DNA of 37,500 nt, taken from Chrysomallon squamiferum. Taxonomy: Eukaryota > Mollusca > Gastropoda > Neomphalida > Peltospiridae. The stretch's first letter is position 1, and the number at the start of each line of letters is the position of its first letter. The DNA lies in NCBI GenBank assembly GCA_012295275.1, contig CM022672.1, positions 33,489,061 through 33,526,560 of the forward strand, written 5' to 3'. A model generated the notes under the pieces. It searched no databases. It saw nothing but the letters and a program-made list of their open reading frames with translations, and had not been told where the DNA came from. Both the position numbers and the translations under genes were made by a program. Positions 1 through 12,128 of the stretch are shown piece after piece.

Positions 1-59
1 AAGGAAATATCATAAATAATGTTATATTTTTGTTGTCATCGGGGTTTTGTTGTGTCCAT

Positions 60-178
60 ATATATCGGTGTCCGTGTGTATATGTGAGTGTGTGAGTACG
101 TGTGTGTGTGTCTCTGTGTGTGTAAATCTGTTTGTGTGTAATATTGTCAAGTTTATGTATATACACACACACACACAG

Positions 179-216
<38 letters not shown>

Positions 217-224
217 ACACACAC
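60..224. repeat. (TG)n / (CA)n microsatellite
   Basis: A TG-rich stretch at 60-140 is followed by near-perfect (CA)n at 163-224, so the plus strand switches from TG to CA. Short frames here are low-complexity artefacts. Confidence 0.95.
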
Positions 225-1589
225 GAATACCAAGATAAGCGAAACGAATTCCTGAAAAAGCTCATTGTTTTGTTTGTTACTTTTCTTTTAACTTTTTATC
301 TCAGATTTACGTAAAAATGATGTGCACTTCTAGCACATGACAGTTATTAAAAACGATTAGAAGCACATTGTCAGACTTGGGTGAACCAATCTAAAACGCG
401 TACACGGTGCCTCTTTTATTATTATTATTAGTAGTAATAGTAGTAGTAGTAGTAGTATTTTTAAAAAAAATTTTGCTTATGTGAAATTGCCTCTTTAGTC
501 GGATCTATGTGCAAAAGTCACAAGCGACTGAGTCTACAGAATTACATTATTAGTAATAGTAGTAGGTATTAGTAGGTGTAAAGAGTTGTAGTAGTAGTAA
601 TAACAATTATTAAAATAATAGAGATTTACTTTTTTTTTTTTTTTTGCTTATTTGTTTATTTATTTATATATTTTTGTTATATTTAAATTTACTATTTCTT
701 ATAGTAAACTTACGACTTTAAATAACACAGCTATCCACACTTCTTCAACCATTCTTCTTCCTTGCTGACATAGCAATATAAAAAAAATACCTCGCAATAA
801 AATATAAATTTACATTACTCATAGGGATTTTGGTTGTTGGCTGTATTTCGTAAATACAGATAACGTCATTTAAGCAGCAAGAACTGAAGTTAGTTGCAGT
901 GGTACAACACTGAAGTAGTCACATGTTAGCTCCAGACATGTTTTGGGTAATATTTCTAGTATCTGTTATAATCAACCGTCTCGGTTTCTTAATTACACAG
1001 TCATCGGGTGCACAAAGTGGAGTCGTTGGCATTTTGGAAGCTAACACCTCTTATACGCTTGGCCCTGAGGCATTGCTTTTCAGTGATGTTTCATCAAACC
1101 GTTTGTGATAGACACTATGAATCTATTTTTGTTGCTGCTGCTGCTGCTGAATATGACGATGATGATGATGACGATGATGTTACAGTTTCAAAATGTCCAT
1201 TTGCATCTATTGTATGTTTGTGGGGGTGTGTGTCTCTCTCTCTCTGGGAGGTTATGAGACATACATTACACATACAGATGTACATTAACAGTTGTGCTAT
1301 GATGTATGCATTTCTGACAGTATTAGTTTTAGTGATAATTGTAGTTACAGTAGAAGTAGTAGCTGCATCAGCAGCATATTTAATAGTAATAGTAGAAGTA
1401 CTAGTAGTAGTAGCAGAAGTACTAGTTACAGCAGTAGCAGTACTATAATAACAGTAGTTGTAGTCATAGTGACAGTGGTTAGTAGTGGTCAACTCTTAGT
1501 AGTAATATAGTAATATAGTAATAAAAGCAGTCATATGTTTGACACACGCAGGTATGGTTCGAGTGTGGGAATGGGCCCAATCGATGTAC
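225..1589. other. AT-rich spacer with trinucleotide repeats
   Basis: No gene is seen. It holds (TAG)n-like tracts at 421-457 and 540-600, a (CTG)n/(GAT)n mix at 1130-1175, and degenerate (TAG/TAC)n at 1360-1520. Frames of up to 146 aa across 1008-1448 are made of these repeats and lack any domain. Confidence 0.8.
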
Positions 1590-1784
1590 CAGAGGGATGT
1601 GTTATCAAGAAACATGGTTGTGACAGTCTGATTGTGAAAACTGACAATGAGTTACAGAGGGATGTGTTATCAAGAAACATGGTTGTGACAGTTTGATTGT
1701 GAAAACTGACAATGAGTTACAGAGAGATGTGTTATCAAGAAACATGGTTGTGACAGTTTGATTGTGAAAACTGACAATGAGTTA
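1590..1784. repeat. 65-bp tandem repeat, three copies
   Basis: Three direct copies lie at 1590-1654, 1655-1719 and 1720-1784, each starting CAGAG(G/A)GATGTGTTATC and differing by one or two bases. The unit length is not a multiple of three and no frame runs through. It sits in microsatellite-rich spacer. Confidence 0.95.
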
Positions 1785-2092
1785 CTGAACTGCTACACGG
1801 GAGAATACATTCACATTGTCCAGTGGAAGTAACACTACAGCATTAACGTTTGCAATTCAAGGAATTAAATTCGTCAAGCCTTCGCAAAATATTCGTTTTC
1901 CGTCAGAAACTGTGCAGACTGAAATCTATCTAACTGTCTGTCTGATGGTCTAATCCGTCTGTCTTTACTTGTATCTCTGTGTCTGTTTATCTATCTCTCT
2001 GCCTGTCTGTGTGTCTAATTCAGTATGTATATTTGTATTTCTCTCTATCGCAGTCTGTCTGTCTGTATATATATATCTATATACATACATAC

Positions 2093-2230
<138 letters not shown>

Positions 2231-2649
2231 GGACACACGGACGCAAACGAAAATTTTGTTACATATAATTATACAAATTATGGATCACATTTTTCTTTTT
2301 TAATTATAAACATTTGTTGTTGTTGTTGTTCTCATATTTCTTAAAACAAAGATAAAAATCTAACCGAACGAAAATGAAAACGAAACAAAAAACCTAGAAG
2401 AAAAAATGAATAAGGAAGTAGGAGATAATATGTTTTTGTGTTTGTTTTTGTTTTGTTTTCAACAAACTGTTCGGATTCATCTATGCTAATTAAAGTTGCA
2501 TTTTCGAGTGGTGTTGTTCTTATCCATTAACATCGGTTTGCAGTTTTCTCCCTTTTTCACGATACATCCTTCAGGAAACGTAAAATGAAGCACTGGCAAT
2601 ATCATAGCTGTAAACCGGAAACTAATAACCACAAAAACAGTAATGTACA

Positions 2650-2681
<32 letters not shown>

Positions 2682-3314
2682 CTTTCACATAAAATGACCT
2701 ATTACTATAATCAACTATACTAAACACATAAGAAAGAAATTCATGATGAAAGTCTCCTGAAATTTATGGATTTTAGAACACTACTTAAAATGTGTTTCAG
2801 TTCATAGTTATCATTCGTAGTGCTTGAATATGTATGTATGTATGTATGTATATATGTATGTATGTATATTCAGCATCGATCGGTAAGTTGGTAGGTAGAT
2901 AAATATATCTATTTCCCTGAAAATGTGGATATGTCGCCTTTTGCAAGAAAATATATCAAAAACTTTACAGTTTATGAGAAAGAAGAATAAGAACAAAAAC
3001 AAAAACAAGAAAAGGAAGAGCAAGAAATAGTAATAACTCGCAACATGAGAGCCGAAAAATAGTGCATGTGCACTTTGATCACTTCCCCTGTTGTTTGTCC
3101 GATTTTCTACCATCTTCACCTTCACAGTATTTTTTCACTGTATATAAAATAATATAAATATGCACTGTTTATTCCGCCATTATTAAAATCAACATGATCA
3201 TACTGACGAAAATTACGTCGTTGATGATGAGGCTATAGAAGTAGTAGGAGTGGTGGTAGTAATAATGATAATGATGATGTTAATTATGATGCTGATGATG
3301 AAGATAGTACTAGC

Positions 3315-3351
<37 letters not shown>

Positions 3352-3393
3352 ATAGTATTGGAAAATGCCGTCATAGAAAAGTAGAAGTCGTAA

Positions 3394-3432
<39 letters not shown>

Positions 3433-3899
3433 CAGCAGCAGTAGTAGTAACAACAAAAGAACTAAGGTGACAATAAGATACCGACAACATCTGGATGACG
3501 ACGATAAGATAACGTCGCCAGCAACAACAACAACAACATAAACAACAACATAAAAAAATAATACTAATAATTATAATAATAATAACAGTCTATGTTTAGA
3601 AGTAGTGGTTAATAGTAGTAGTAGCTGTTGTAGTAGTTGTAGTAGTCATAATGGAACAGCATCAGCAACTTATCGACCCTGTTTTCAAAAACTTCAGATC
3701 TTACTCTGACCTTTCTATTCCTGAACTCCTCTTGCGGGTTTTGTGAAGCATTTATCGTAGATAATTGTTTTTTTGTTTCTTTTTTTAATAATACGAAACA
3801 AAGAAAAATAGCATATTTCATTGTGAAATGATTAATTAAAAGAAAACAAACCCCGCTGACTGAATAACAAAAGGAATCAACAGAGGATTATTATTAGTT
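2231..3899. other. Spacer with tetranucleotide and TAG microsatellites
   Basis: No gene is seen. Contents include (ACAT)n at about 2646-2679, (TATG)n at 2829-2870, (TAG)n at 3306-3360 and 3390-3448, and (CAA)n near 3520-3550. All listed tracts are simple repeats in AT-rich sequence. Confidence 0.8.
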
Positions 3900-3908
3900 T
3901 TATTTCTC

Positions 3909-4138
3909 TTTTTTTTTTTTTTTTTTTTTCTTGCTTTGCGCTAGGACATGTTGTAGTGGATTAATTGCTGTATATTTGTAACATTGTGTACGTTTCTGGT
4001 TTTCAATATGTCCGTGTGTGTATGTTAATTTAGAATGTGTATAACGTATGAGACTTTGTGTGTGTGTTTCAATGTTTATATGTGCATATTTACGTGTATG
4101 TGATTGCTTGACGTGTATTTTTATGCACAATCCATACA

Positions 4139-4178
<40 letters not shown>
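3909..4178. repeat. Poly(T) and (CA)n tracts
   Basis: Poly(T) at 3909-3929 and (CA)n at 4142-4178 flank TG-rich sequence. No gene content. Confidence 0.9.
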
Positions 4179-4179
<1 letters not shown>

Positions 4180-5940
4180 CAGAGTCATATCAAGTATATA
4201 TACTTTGCTTATTCTATCACCCATCGCCTTTTGTTGAATGGTTTGTTGTATAACGATTTATCATCCCATCACGAGTTCCCGCACGAGTGATCTGTCTCTA
4301 TAGCAATCTATATGTCTTATATATACACATTTCCATCTGTCCGTGCGATTTCTGTCTGTTTCTCTATCTGCCTTTCTTTTTCCTTTCTGTCTAGCCGCCT
4401 GCATAACTAACTACATGTCTATAAACTCTATCTTTCTGTATGTGTGTCTGTCTGAGTATCAGTCTTTTTTATTGTTCTTTGTTTCGTTCGTTCTTTTAAC
4501 TTTTTTTCTTTTTTTCTTTCTTTCTGTCGTGTGTAAGTGTATATAAATCGATATTTCAGTCTCCATACTGTGTACATGTATGTACTGTATTTGTTTATGA
4601 GTCATGGTTCGTTAAATAAAAATAATAATATAAATACTACGTAAAGAAACGAAATACTATTTAAAAATAGACATTCAGTAACAGATGTCACTTTATAACT
4701 AAAAAACATCCAAAAAAGTAAAAAATAAATAAATATGGTAGCAAAATACAAATACAGAATTAAAAATGAAACAGAAAAATAAAAATAAAGAGAAGACAAA
4801 TGACAATCGTTATTATTACCGTTTATTTATTTATTATTTTTTTCGTTCATTTTTTCATTCTGTTAGATAATTAATAAATGATTAGTATTAACTAAATTTG
4901 CGAAAAAAAGTAAACTTATAAAAAGGAAAAAAGAATGAATGAATAAATAAATAAATAAAAATGTAAATTAATAAATAATGAGTTAACAAACAAAGAAACA
5001 AATAAAAACAGTAAATTTAAATCCAGTTATACATTGGTATCTGAATAACTCGACAGCTAATATGAATCGTTCTTAACACCGGTAGCAATAACAGCTGACT
5101 TATAAAAATAAAACTGTCGTGTCGCGATGTGTCACACGGCTGACAAATATTATATCAACAATGCGTGCACCATTTCTCGTTCAGGTGACAAATCATAAAC
5201 AGACATCTGAATGATTTCTCAGACAAGATTTCTCAATACCACACGTGCCTTTTTAAAAAACTTCTAATCTTTTTATGCCTGCATCACATTGCGAGAGACT
5301 GATAAATCGCGACGTTACTGTCGCCATTGTGATGCAAAGTTCAAACATAACATTTGTGACAGTGTATGAATTTGCTTCCTGGTCATTAAGCGAATTAAAT
5401 GAAAATTGTTTTATGCATTTTAAAAAAGAAACTGTCATGTTAAACTTAATTTCAGTTGCTAATTTATTCTTTGACAATATCCTGTTTAATAAAAAGTATT
5501 TTTACCGAATGATCCAGCTTCAGATATCTGAAAAGAAATTGCAAGGGGCGATCAGCCATTTTTAAGATAATTGATCATTTCATGAAAACCTTCACAGCTG
5601 CTTATAGAAAAACTGTTTATACTTATAGAGGCATTATTGTTTTCGATTAAAATATAGAGTTTGATAGGTTTTCTTCAACAACATCGTTATGGTAAAACTT
5701 TATTAACATGGGTCGTGATAACCCCCAGGCACATACCAGGATCCCTAGGGGGTCAAACAGTAATCCTGAATCGGTATTCAAAAAACATCAAACTTGCCAC
5801 TAAATTGTATGAGAAGAGACATCTCACTTTCTTCCGTATTTTTTCTTTCTAGGCATTCTTTTTATAGGAGATACACCACTCTAGTCTATCATCAAGTAAA
5901 GTAATACCAGTAATTAAGTACCTATCAGTTATCTGTTCGT
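4180..5940. other. AT-rich spacer without a supported gene
   Basis: Pyrimidine-rich low complexity (4340-4530) is followed by A-rich sequence. From about 5040 to 5870 complexity is higher, with a near-palindromic GATCCCTAGGGGGTC at about 5740-5754. A 96-aa frame at 5275-5565 has no recognisable domain. An old transposon is possible but not shown. Confidence 0.5.
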
Positions 5941-5945
5941 TTGAA

Positions 5946-6482
5946 ATGCAGTGGGATCCAATGAGCCACCTGCCCATGGAACATCAGAGTGGCTTATCGA
6001 AACCCACAGAAAATGGCTCACTGGTCCCCAACTCCACATTCATTATGTTCGCCCAGTGTAACAGAGAACCACATGGCTGGTCGACGAAAACTGCATTAAG
6101 AAGTGAAAAGATATTTCTAGCAAAAACACAACCCTTTACTATGAAATATGTGTTATCACCTCAATCGACCCCCAGTGTCTCCTATCATACCAGATTCCGC
6201 TGCAAAACGCTGATCAAAGCAAGGCTAAAGTTTCAAGTTCTCTCCGTGACCTCCGTGATCATCAAACGGAACCGCTGTCTTCTGCAACCGCCCGCTACCC
6301 GTTTCTACTTCGTCACACCCAGAACCAGAGCCTGGACTCAAATCCCGGATAGATTCCTGAGGACGTTGATGGAACCCGTGGAATTAAAGAGGAAAGAGAA
6401 ACCATTAGGTGGGACAAATTTCAAAGCTGTTTTAGTTCGTCATACAAAATTGGCCGCTAATTACTGTAACTTCAAAATTTAA
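5946..6482 (+). other. 178-aa open frame of unknown status
   Basis: The frame has an ATG start and TAA stop, with normal complexity and more GC than its surroundings. The predicted protein is basic (many Arg/Lys) and Pro/Thr-rich, with no signal peptide, membrane segment or motif I recognise. No splice or promoter evidence can be seen. It could be a chance frame or part of a decayed element. Confidence 0.15.
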
Positions 6483-7603
6483 AAATTCGTGATCGCTTAT
6501 ATTCCTGTAAAACGAACTTGATTATTAGCATATACTGGCAGTTAGAAACAGATTATTTACTTATTATAATTATCTATATTTAATATTTCTCTTACTTCAT
6601 CTTTTCTTGATTTCATATACAGAGCCTAGATTATCTCAATGATATCCACATACAAATTAGTACTTTAATAATATATACATATTTACTTAGTTAAAAGAAC
6701 TGTGTCTAATGAAATACAGTTTCATAGATAAACTGGTTTTACATTAAACAAAGACAAGATTGTCTATCTTCCTCACATCTCTACTGTTTCACGTTTGATG
6801 CAAACAGAATTGACTCAGTCATTCCCAGGTGGAGAGGTAATTTATTATCAATTAGCAACGCCCTCTTCATTCTAGTTCATTTCAAAGTTACTGGTGAATT
6901 TCTGTTCTGTTTCTGTCCCTAGACCTCTAATGGGATATCGTTCACATTAGACGAAAAAGAATATGCGACCCATTATGGATTCTTAAGGAACGTTACATCT
7001 AATTGTGGCGATGGTAGAAATAATGTCAGCGATTTTTTCCACCTCATGTCACTCATGTAAATACGATCGAAACCAGTTTAGTCCGAGTTATTGTAATATC
7101 TATATCAAATCGCCATGATCAACCATATCAGAGACCTGTTACATATCTACATAATTCCCTATGTTATGCCCTTGCTTAATACAATTGTTTAGATTTCGAA
7201 AAAAAAAAAAAAAAATATATATCAAAAAGAACGACTGAAAATAGAGGAAGTTAATACATTTTAATAAAATAAACAAAAATCTGTTTTAGTCTGTGTTTTT
7301 TTTTATTATTACTTAAAATAAGCACACGTTATTATAGATATAAATTACACTGAAGATAAATAATTTAAGTAATTTTAGAAGAATACAAAGGAAAAGTAAA
7401 AGCAGAAGAAAAAGAAAAGTAAGCGTAATGATAATATATTTATTTAAAGTAAACATCTGAAAATAAAAACAAAGATTTAAATTAGTTTAAATGTTTTGTA
7501 ATCGATAAGCTACATTAGTTATGTTAGGTTGCTTATATTCATTGTTATTCCATTTGTAATATATTTATTTTTATTAGATATCTAACGACGAAAAATCATA
7601 TAT

Positions 7604-7875
7604 TTTGTTATCGACAGAAGCGAAGTAACTCTAAATAATAAGTAGGTCAACGAAGCAGACGACTACAAGGTAACTAAGTAATTAAGTCAATGTTTTATAT
7701 AAACAAAAAACCATACCGTTTAAAAAATAAAAAATAAAAAATGTATAAACAAATGAATATATATATATATCGAACTTAATGAAAAATAAAATATACTTTT
7801 CGCATAAGGTCATCGTTATTTACCAAGGGGAAGTCACTCTAGTAGGTGAACGAAGCAGACGATTAAAAGGTAAAT
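7604..7875. repeat. Short direct duplication, two copies 200 bp apart
   Basis: AACGAAGCAGACGA occurs at about 7649 and 7849 within longer similar flanks: GAAGT(A/C)ACTCTA upstream and AAGGTAA downstream. Copies are diverged outside the core. Confidence 0.75.
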
Positions 7876-8280
7876 ACGAGATGAGTAGAAAATGAAAAAT
7901 GATTTTAAGATACCCCAGTTATCGGTTGCATCATCCAACTGTATTTTAACTGACTATACGAGGTAAGTTTAGACAACTATTTCATTTTGTAACTTCTTTT
8001 CTTTTTTCTTTTTGTTTTTCTTAATGTTACTTAAAGTCATGAAGTTTTATACAAACTTAAACCAGATTTTCCTGAAGCACATGGTTACACGGTATTATTA
8101 TAATATTTAGTTTAAAATAGTCTTTTGTTTTACAAAACTGATGAATCTAACAAATATTTTGTAACTTTGTATAATTCATACAATCTTAAAAACATACATC
8201 TTAATTAATTTAGTTGTAAGCTATCTTTGAATCAGCTTCAAAGATATAAAAAACAAAACATTTCTTTTTCTGCAGGATTA

Positions 8281-8562
8281 AATATTAAGCTTTTATATAA
8301 AAAAATAACAATTTGTAGCCAAAATGCTTACATTTCAAATAATAATAATAATAATAAATAAATAAATAAATGTGCTAAAATGAAATTCATGCTTAAATTT
8401 ATAAATGTTATAAGATAATAATAATTTTAAAAGCATTATAAAAATTATATTAAAAAAATGTTCTTCATTCACAACATAGCTGATCAACTAACATAAAAAT
8501 CAAGTTGTTATGAGGAAAAACAATATATAGCCAAGATAGTTACATTTTAAATAATAATAATA

Positions 8563-8613
<51 letters not shown>
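8281..8613. repeat. Diverged duplication ending in (AAT)n tracts
   Basis: A block reading ACAATTTGTAGCCAAAATGC and then TTACATTTCAAATAATAAT (about 8308-8360) recurs at 8521-8570 as ACAATATATAGCCAAGATAG and TTACATTTTAAATAATAAT. Both copies run into AAT repeats, suggesting a repeated unit that carries its own microsatellite seed. Confidence 0.7.
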
Positions 8614-10626
8614 TTCAGTTTTTCCTCTTCATATGATCAAATACATTTTTTGTATTAGGATATGAAGCAAATATATTAAATATAATCCAGCCTGTTGGTT
8701 CACTTACTACTGTTTGATTTAACTTACATAAGTCTCAGATACTTTTCCTATTCATTTACAGTTTTTTATATTAACACATCTCATAAAATTATTTTATCAT
8801 TGTTAAGCTGTTTATCAACAATCTTAACATCATAGTGTTTCTCAGTATATACCTGATGAAAATTAGCCAACATATATCATCAAAACATTTGTTCATGTCA
8901 TGTAAAACATATTTTAATATTAATTTTAAAAACAACGGTTAAAAATACTAAATTAAAAATTATAAAAATATGGATATTAAGATTACAGTTAATTATTTAT
9001 CACAGGATGAAAGTATTAAATTACAGTTAAATATTAATCATATGATCCCATGATAAATATTTTAAAATTGAGTTAGTTTGAAATCTTCCAAAAAAATAAT
9101 TCAATGAATGCGAAATCAAAACATAACTATCTGCTTTTGTTATTTTTCAGTTTTTGTTGATATAAATGGAATATCATTTTAAAATCAAAACAAAATTTCT
9201 AACTCTTCAATATTACAATTATTAAAATACAAATATAAAAACTATTTGCTCTAAATGAGTTGTTCTATACATTAGTATGTAAATAACATGAAAACATATA
9301 TATATCTGGAAAAACACATTAACATATCAAATATTATCATATATACATATAAATAAGGATTAAAAGAAATTTAATAATATATTTAATAATGAGTAAACTT
9401 TAGAAAATCAAAACTATTAAAATATTATTTCTATAAACCAAATACATTGGTTCATATTATATCAAAACAATAATTTTATGATCTGTATAAAAAATTCATT
9501 CAATAAGGGATTCTCACAGCTGTCTTAAGACTATTTCATGCTGCCAGTGTATTTCAATTGACATCTTATGTGGAAGATGTTAATCCACAACAAGACCTAA
9601 ACTGAAACTAATCCTCAACTACAGAAGAGTTCAATGATAATTACATCATAAGTAGTAGACTATTAGTGTCTGTATACAAAATATTCCAGAGGTCAAACTG
9701 TAATATTACACAGTTCTGTTTACAATTATATATACAAACACATTCACAGATATAAACACATATAAAAATGACTTAATTTTCCTTTTAAAAATACATTATA
9801 CCAAAATTGTTTGACTTGTTTTTTGCTGTTTTTTTTTCAAATCAAATAAAGTACAAATTAATTACATGTAAAAGTAAGAAAAAAAAATCCAGTATTATGT
9901 ACATGTTGTTGGTATTTATTTTCCTTTTTGGTCTTGTATTCTTTTTATCTTTCTTCTTTTTTTTATCATCTGTTTTTCCATTTAAGATAGGCAAAAGTAA
10001 AAACCAATGTGAACTGCATACAAATAAAACAATAAGAACAAAAAGTATGAAAAAAGCATTTCAACAGTGATAACATCCATATCTGAGAGATAAGTGACTA
10101 TAAATAAACTTATTTCACCTTTTTAAATGAGCAGTGAAAAGTAAAACAAAGCAAAAACAAACAACACATGTCATCAGAATTATAAAAACAATACAGAGCA
10201 GTTTAGAATTATACTTCATAACAGAAGTATATTTTCATTATAATATATAATTGCCAAAAAAATGAATTTATCACATTCAACCTATTACTAACATTTACTT
10301 TTCTTATTTTGAAATAAAAAGTATATTTTATGACAAATACTCATTTCTGCTTTTAATTTTTTCAATAATTTTACAAATCATCCAAAATTATATAAAAAAA
10401 TGCTGTTCACTATGTACTCTTAAATAAATAAAAGACAACTATTTTCGGAATGATTTAAAAGTAAGTATATATAAAATAGATTCATCAGCACATACATCAC
10501 AGAAGAAAACTCCAAAGAAAACAACAGCTTTTAGAACAAAATTATACAAAAGCATATTTTAACATTTCACAAATTGATGACAAAATATGCTAAAAGGCAC
10601 TTTCAACAATTATATCTATATACATA

Positions 10627-10676
<50 letters not shown>

Positions 10677-10939
10677 ACAACATATTTACTGTTTATACTT
10701 ATTTTTAATTTAAAATATAGAAGTGAACAAAGCAAAAACTACAAAAAAAAAACAATATTAAACTATAACATCTAAATGACTCTCATATAAGAAAATTGTT
10801 AACAGAAATCTGTTTTTGTCTGGAACAAGCATTACTTGTGTGTTGTAATTCTAATTGAAAGTATCCATCACATCAAAACATTAATAACAGTAACAGTAAC
10901 CCAGATAATGTCTTTCAAACTGACCATCTTCAAATAACC

Positions 10940-11490
10940 TGTCCAATGAAATCTGAAAGTGAAAAACAGAATAAATAAAAAGCTAATAGAAATGTCTATA
11001 AAACAAGACAACCTCTATGATAATTATTGTCATCAACAGTAAATTCCAGACTATTTATCTTTGCAATCCAAAATAATTCAGTGCAAATCAAATAAGCTGC
11101 AACACTGACAAATCTATGTAAAATAAAAGTGAAATTTTACTTAATACTTTTTTTTTTTTTAAAAATAAATTGTATGCAGGTTTGTATGTAAAACTGTACT
11201 GAATTATTAGATACTTTTACATGTGATAATATATTAAAATATTACATACTTCCCTGTGCAAACACATAAAGAAACCCAATCTCATTTTTGTATATAATAT
11301 TATGTTGAAAGATACCTTTATATAATATGTAATAATATATTGCCATGTTATCTCATTCTTTACGTAAAATATTCTGAAATGTTAGTTAATTTGGTATTAT
11401 ATAGAATATCCAAATTTTACCTAACTTACTTTGTAACAGTATACTGATATTTTATGTGAAAAAGTCTATGAGAAAAATTACTGAAATGAA

Positions 11491-11534
<44 letters not shown>

Positions 11535-11745
11535 TATTATTTGGGAAATTATTTGACTTGTAGATTTAGCTTATATTTCTTTTTTACTAAACTATTAATG
11601 GAAAGTAATATCAACACCACATCTGTGATCTTAACAAAAATGTAATTTCATAAAGATTATCTTACAAATATTGTTGATCCTTTTAATTTGTATTCATTAT
11701 AATATTGTTTTCACGACAAACATAATTACCTGATTTGTTTTCAAT
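10940..11745 (-). other. SACS: Probable 3' UTR of sacsin with an intron (10953-11729)
   Basis: Sixteen bases after the stop, the minus strand has a donor-like CAG|GTAATT (junction 11730/11729). A strong acceptor (TTCTGTTTTTCACTTTCAG) stands before 10952, followed by sequence without an evident long frame. The intron would be 777 bp and contains a (GT)n(AT)n tract at 11491-11536. A stop this close to a junction would not be expected to trigger nonsense-mediated decay. No polyadenylation site can be fixed from sequence; AATAAA-like hexamers on the minus strand occur further down, for example near 9.92 kb. Confidence 0.45.
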
Positions 11746-12042
11746 CTAAGACACATGACATTTTACGTAATTCACAATAGCACTTGCAAGATCATATGTA
11801 CTTTTGGCAGTCTCTTTGCTGTACACATCAGAAGGAATCTGAGGGAAAGTCAAGCGATCTGGATATCTCATACGATTGTAACTACAAACAAGATCTTCGA
11901 GCCTGTTTGCAAGATCCGATAGATTCATCCGAATCTCAGATTGTAAGTAACTGGTGATGGATTGAAGATCATGAGTTCGCACTTCATCAGCCTTACGAGC
12001 ATCATGATTATAAAGCATGGCTTTCAAAGCCTTTTCAGCAGC
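11746..12042 (-). CDS. SACS: Sacsin last coding exon: C-terminal HEPN domain
   Basis: The acceptor TCTTTTTAG precedes 12042 and the frame is phase 0, continuing FKSHQ into AAEKALKAMLYNHDARKADE. The exon ends KCHVS with a TAG stop at 11748-11746. RYPDRLTFPQIPSDVYS matches the sacsin HEPN consensus around TRYPDLLPFPQIPNDRF. In human sacsin this domain dimerises and binds nucleotides. Human SACS has no intron here, so an intron inside HEPN is a lineage difference. Confidence 0.9.
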   Translation of the reverse strand, partial: AAEKALKAMLYNHDARKADEVRTHDLQSITSYLQSEIRMNLSDLANRLEDLVCSYNRMRYPDRLTFPQIPSDVYSKETAKSTYDLASAIVNYVKCHVS

Positions 12043-12097
12043 CTAAAAAGAAAAGACATAAATACATACATACATACAAAAAGACATATACATACAT

Positions 12098-12128
<31 letters not shown>

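Larger units (their letters stand above)
6483..10939. other. AT-rich region downstream of sacsin
   Basis: No gene is supported. It contains two local duplications (7604-7690 with 7806-7875; 8281-8360 with 8515-8600), (AAT)n at 8549-8613 and (TA)n at about 10629-10674. The part next to 10952 may be sacsin 3' UTR on the minus strand; its end is not defined. Confidence 0.6.

Noticed and set aside
1008-1510. Overlapping frames of 72-146 aa on both strands
   Set aside because: They are made mostly of trinucleotide repeats (Val/Ser/Thr/Asp runs), with no domain and no splice context.
5275-5565. 96-aa plus-strand frame
   Set aside because: No recognisable motif, an overlapping frame on the other strand is equally open, and there is no gene context.
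5735-5760. Near-palindrome GATCCCTAGGGGGTC as a transposon end
   Set aside because: No matching inverted partner or target duplication could be found by eye.
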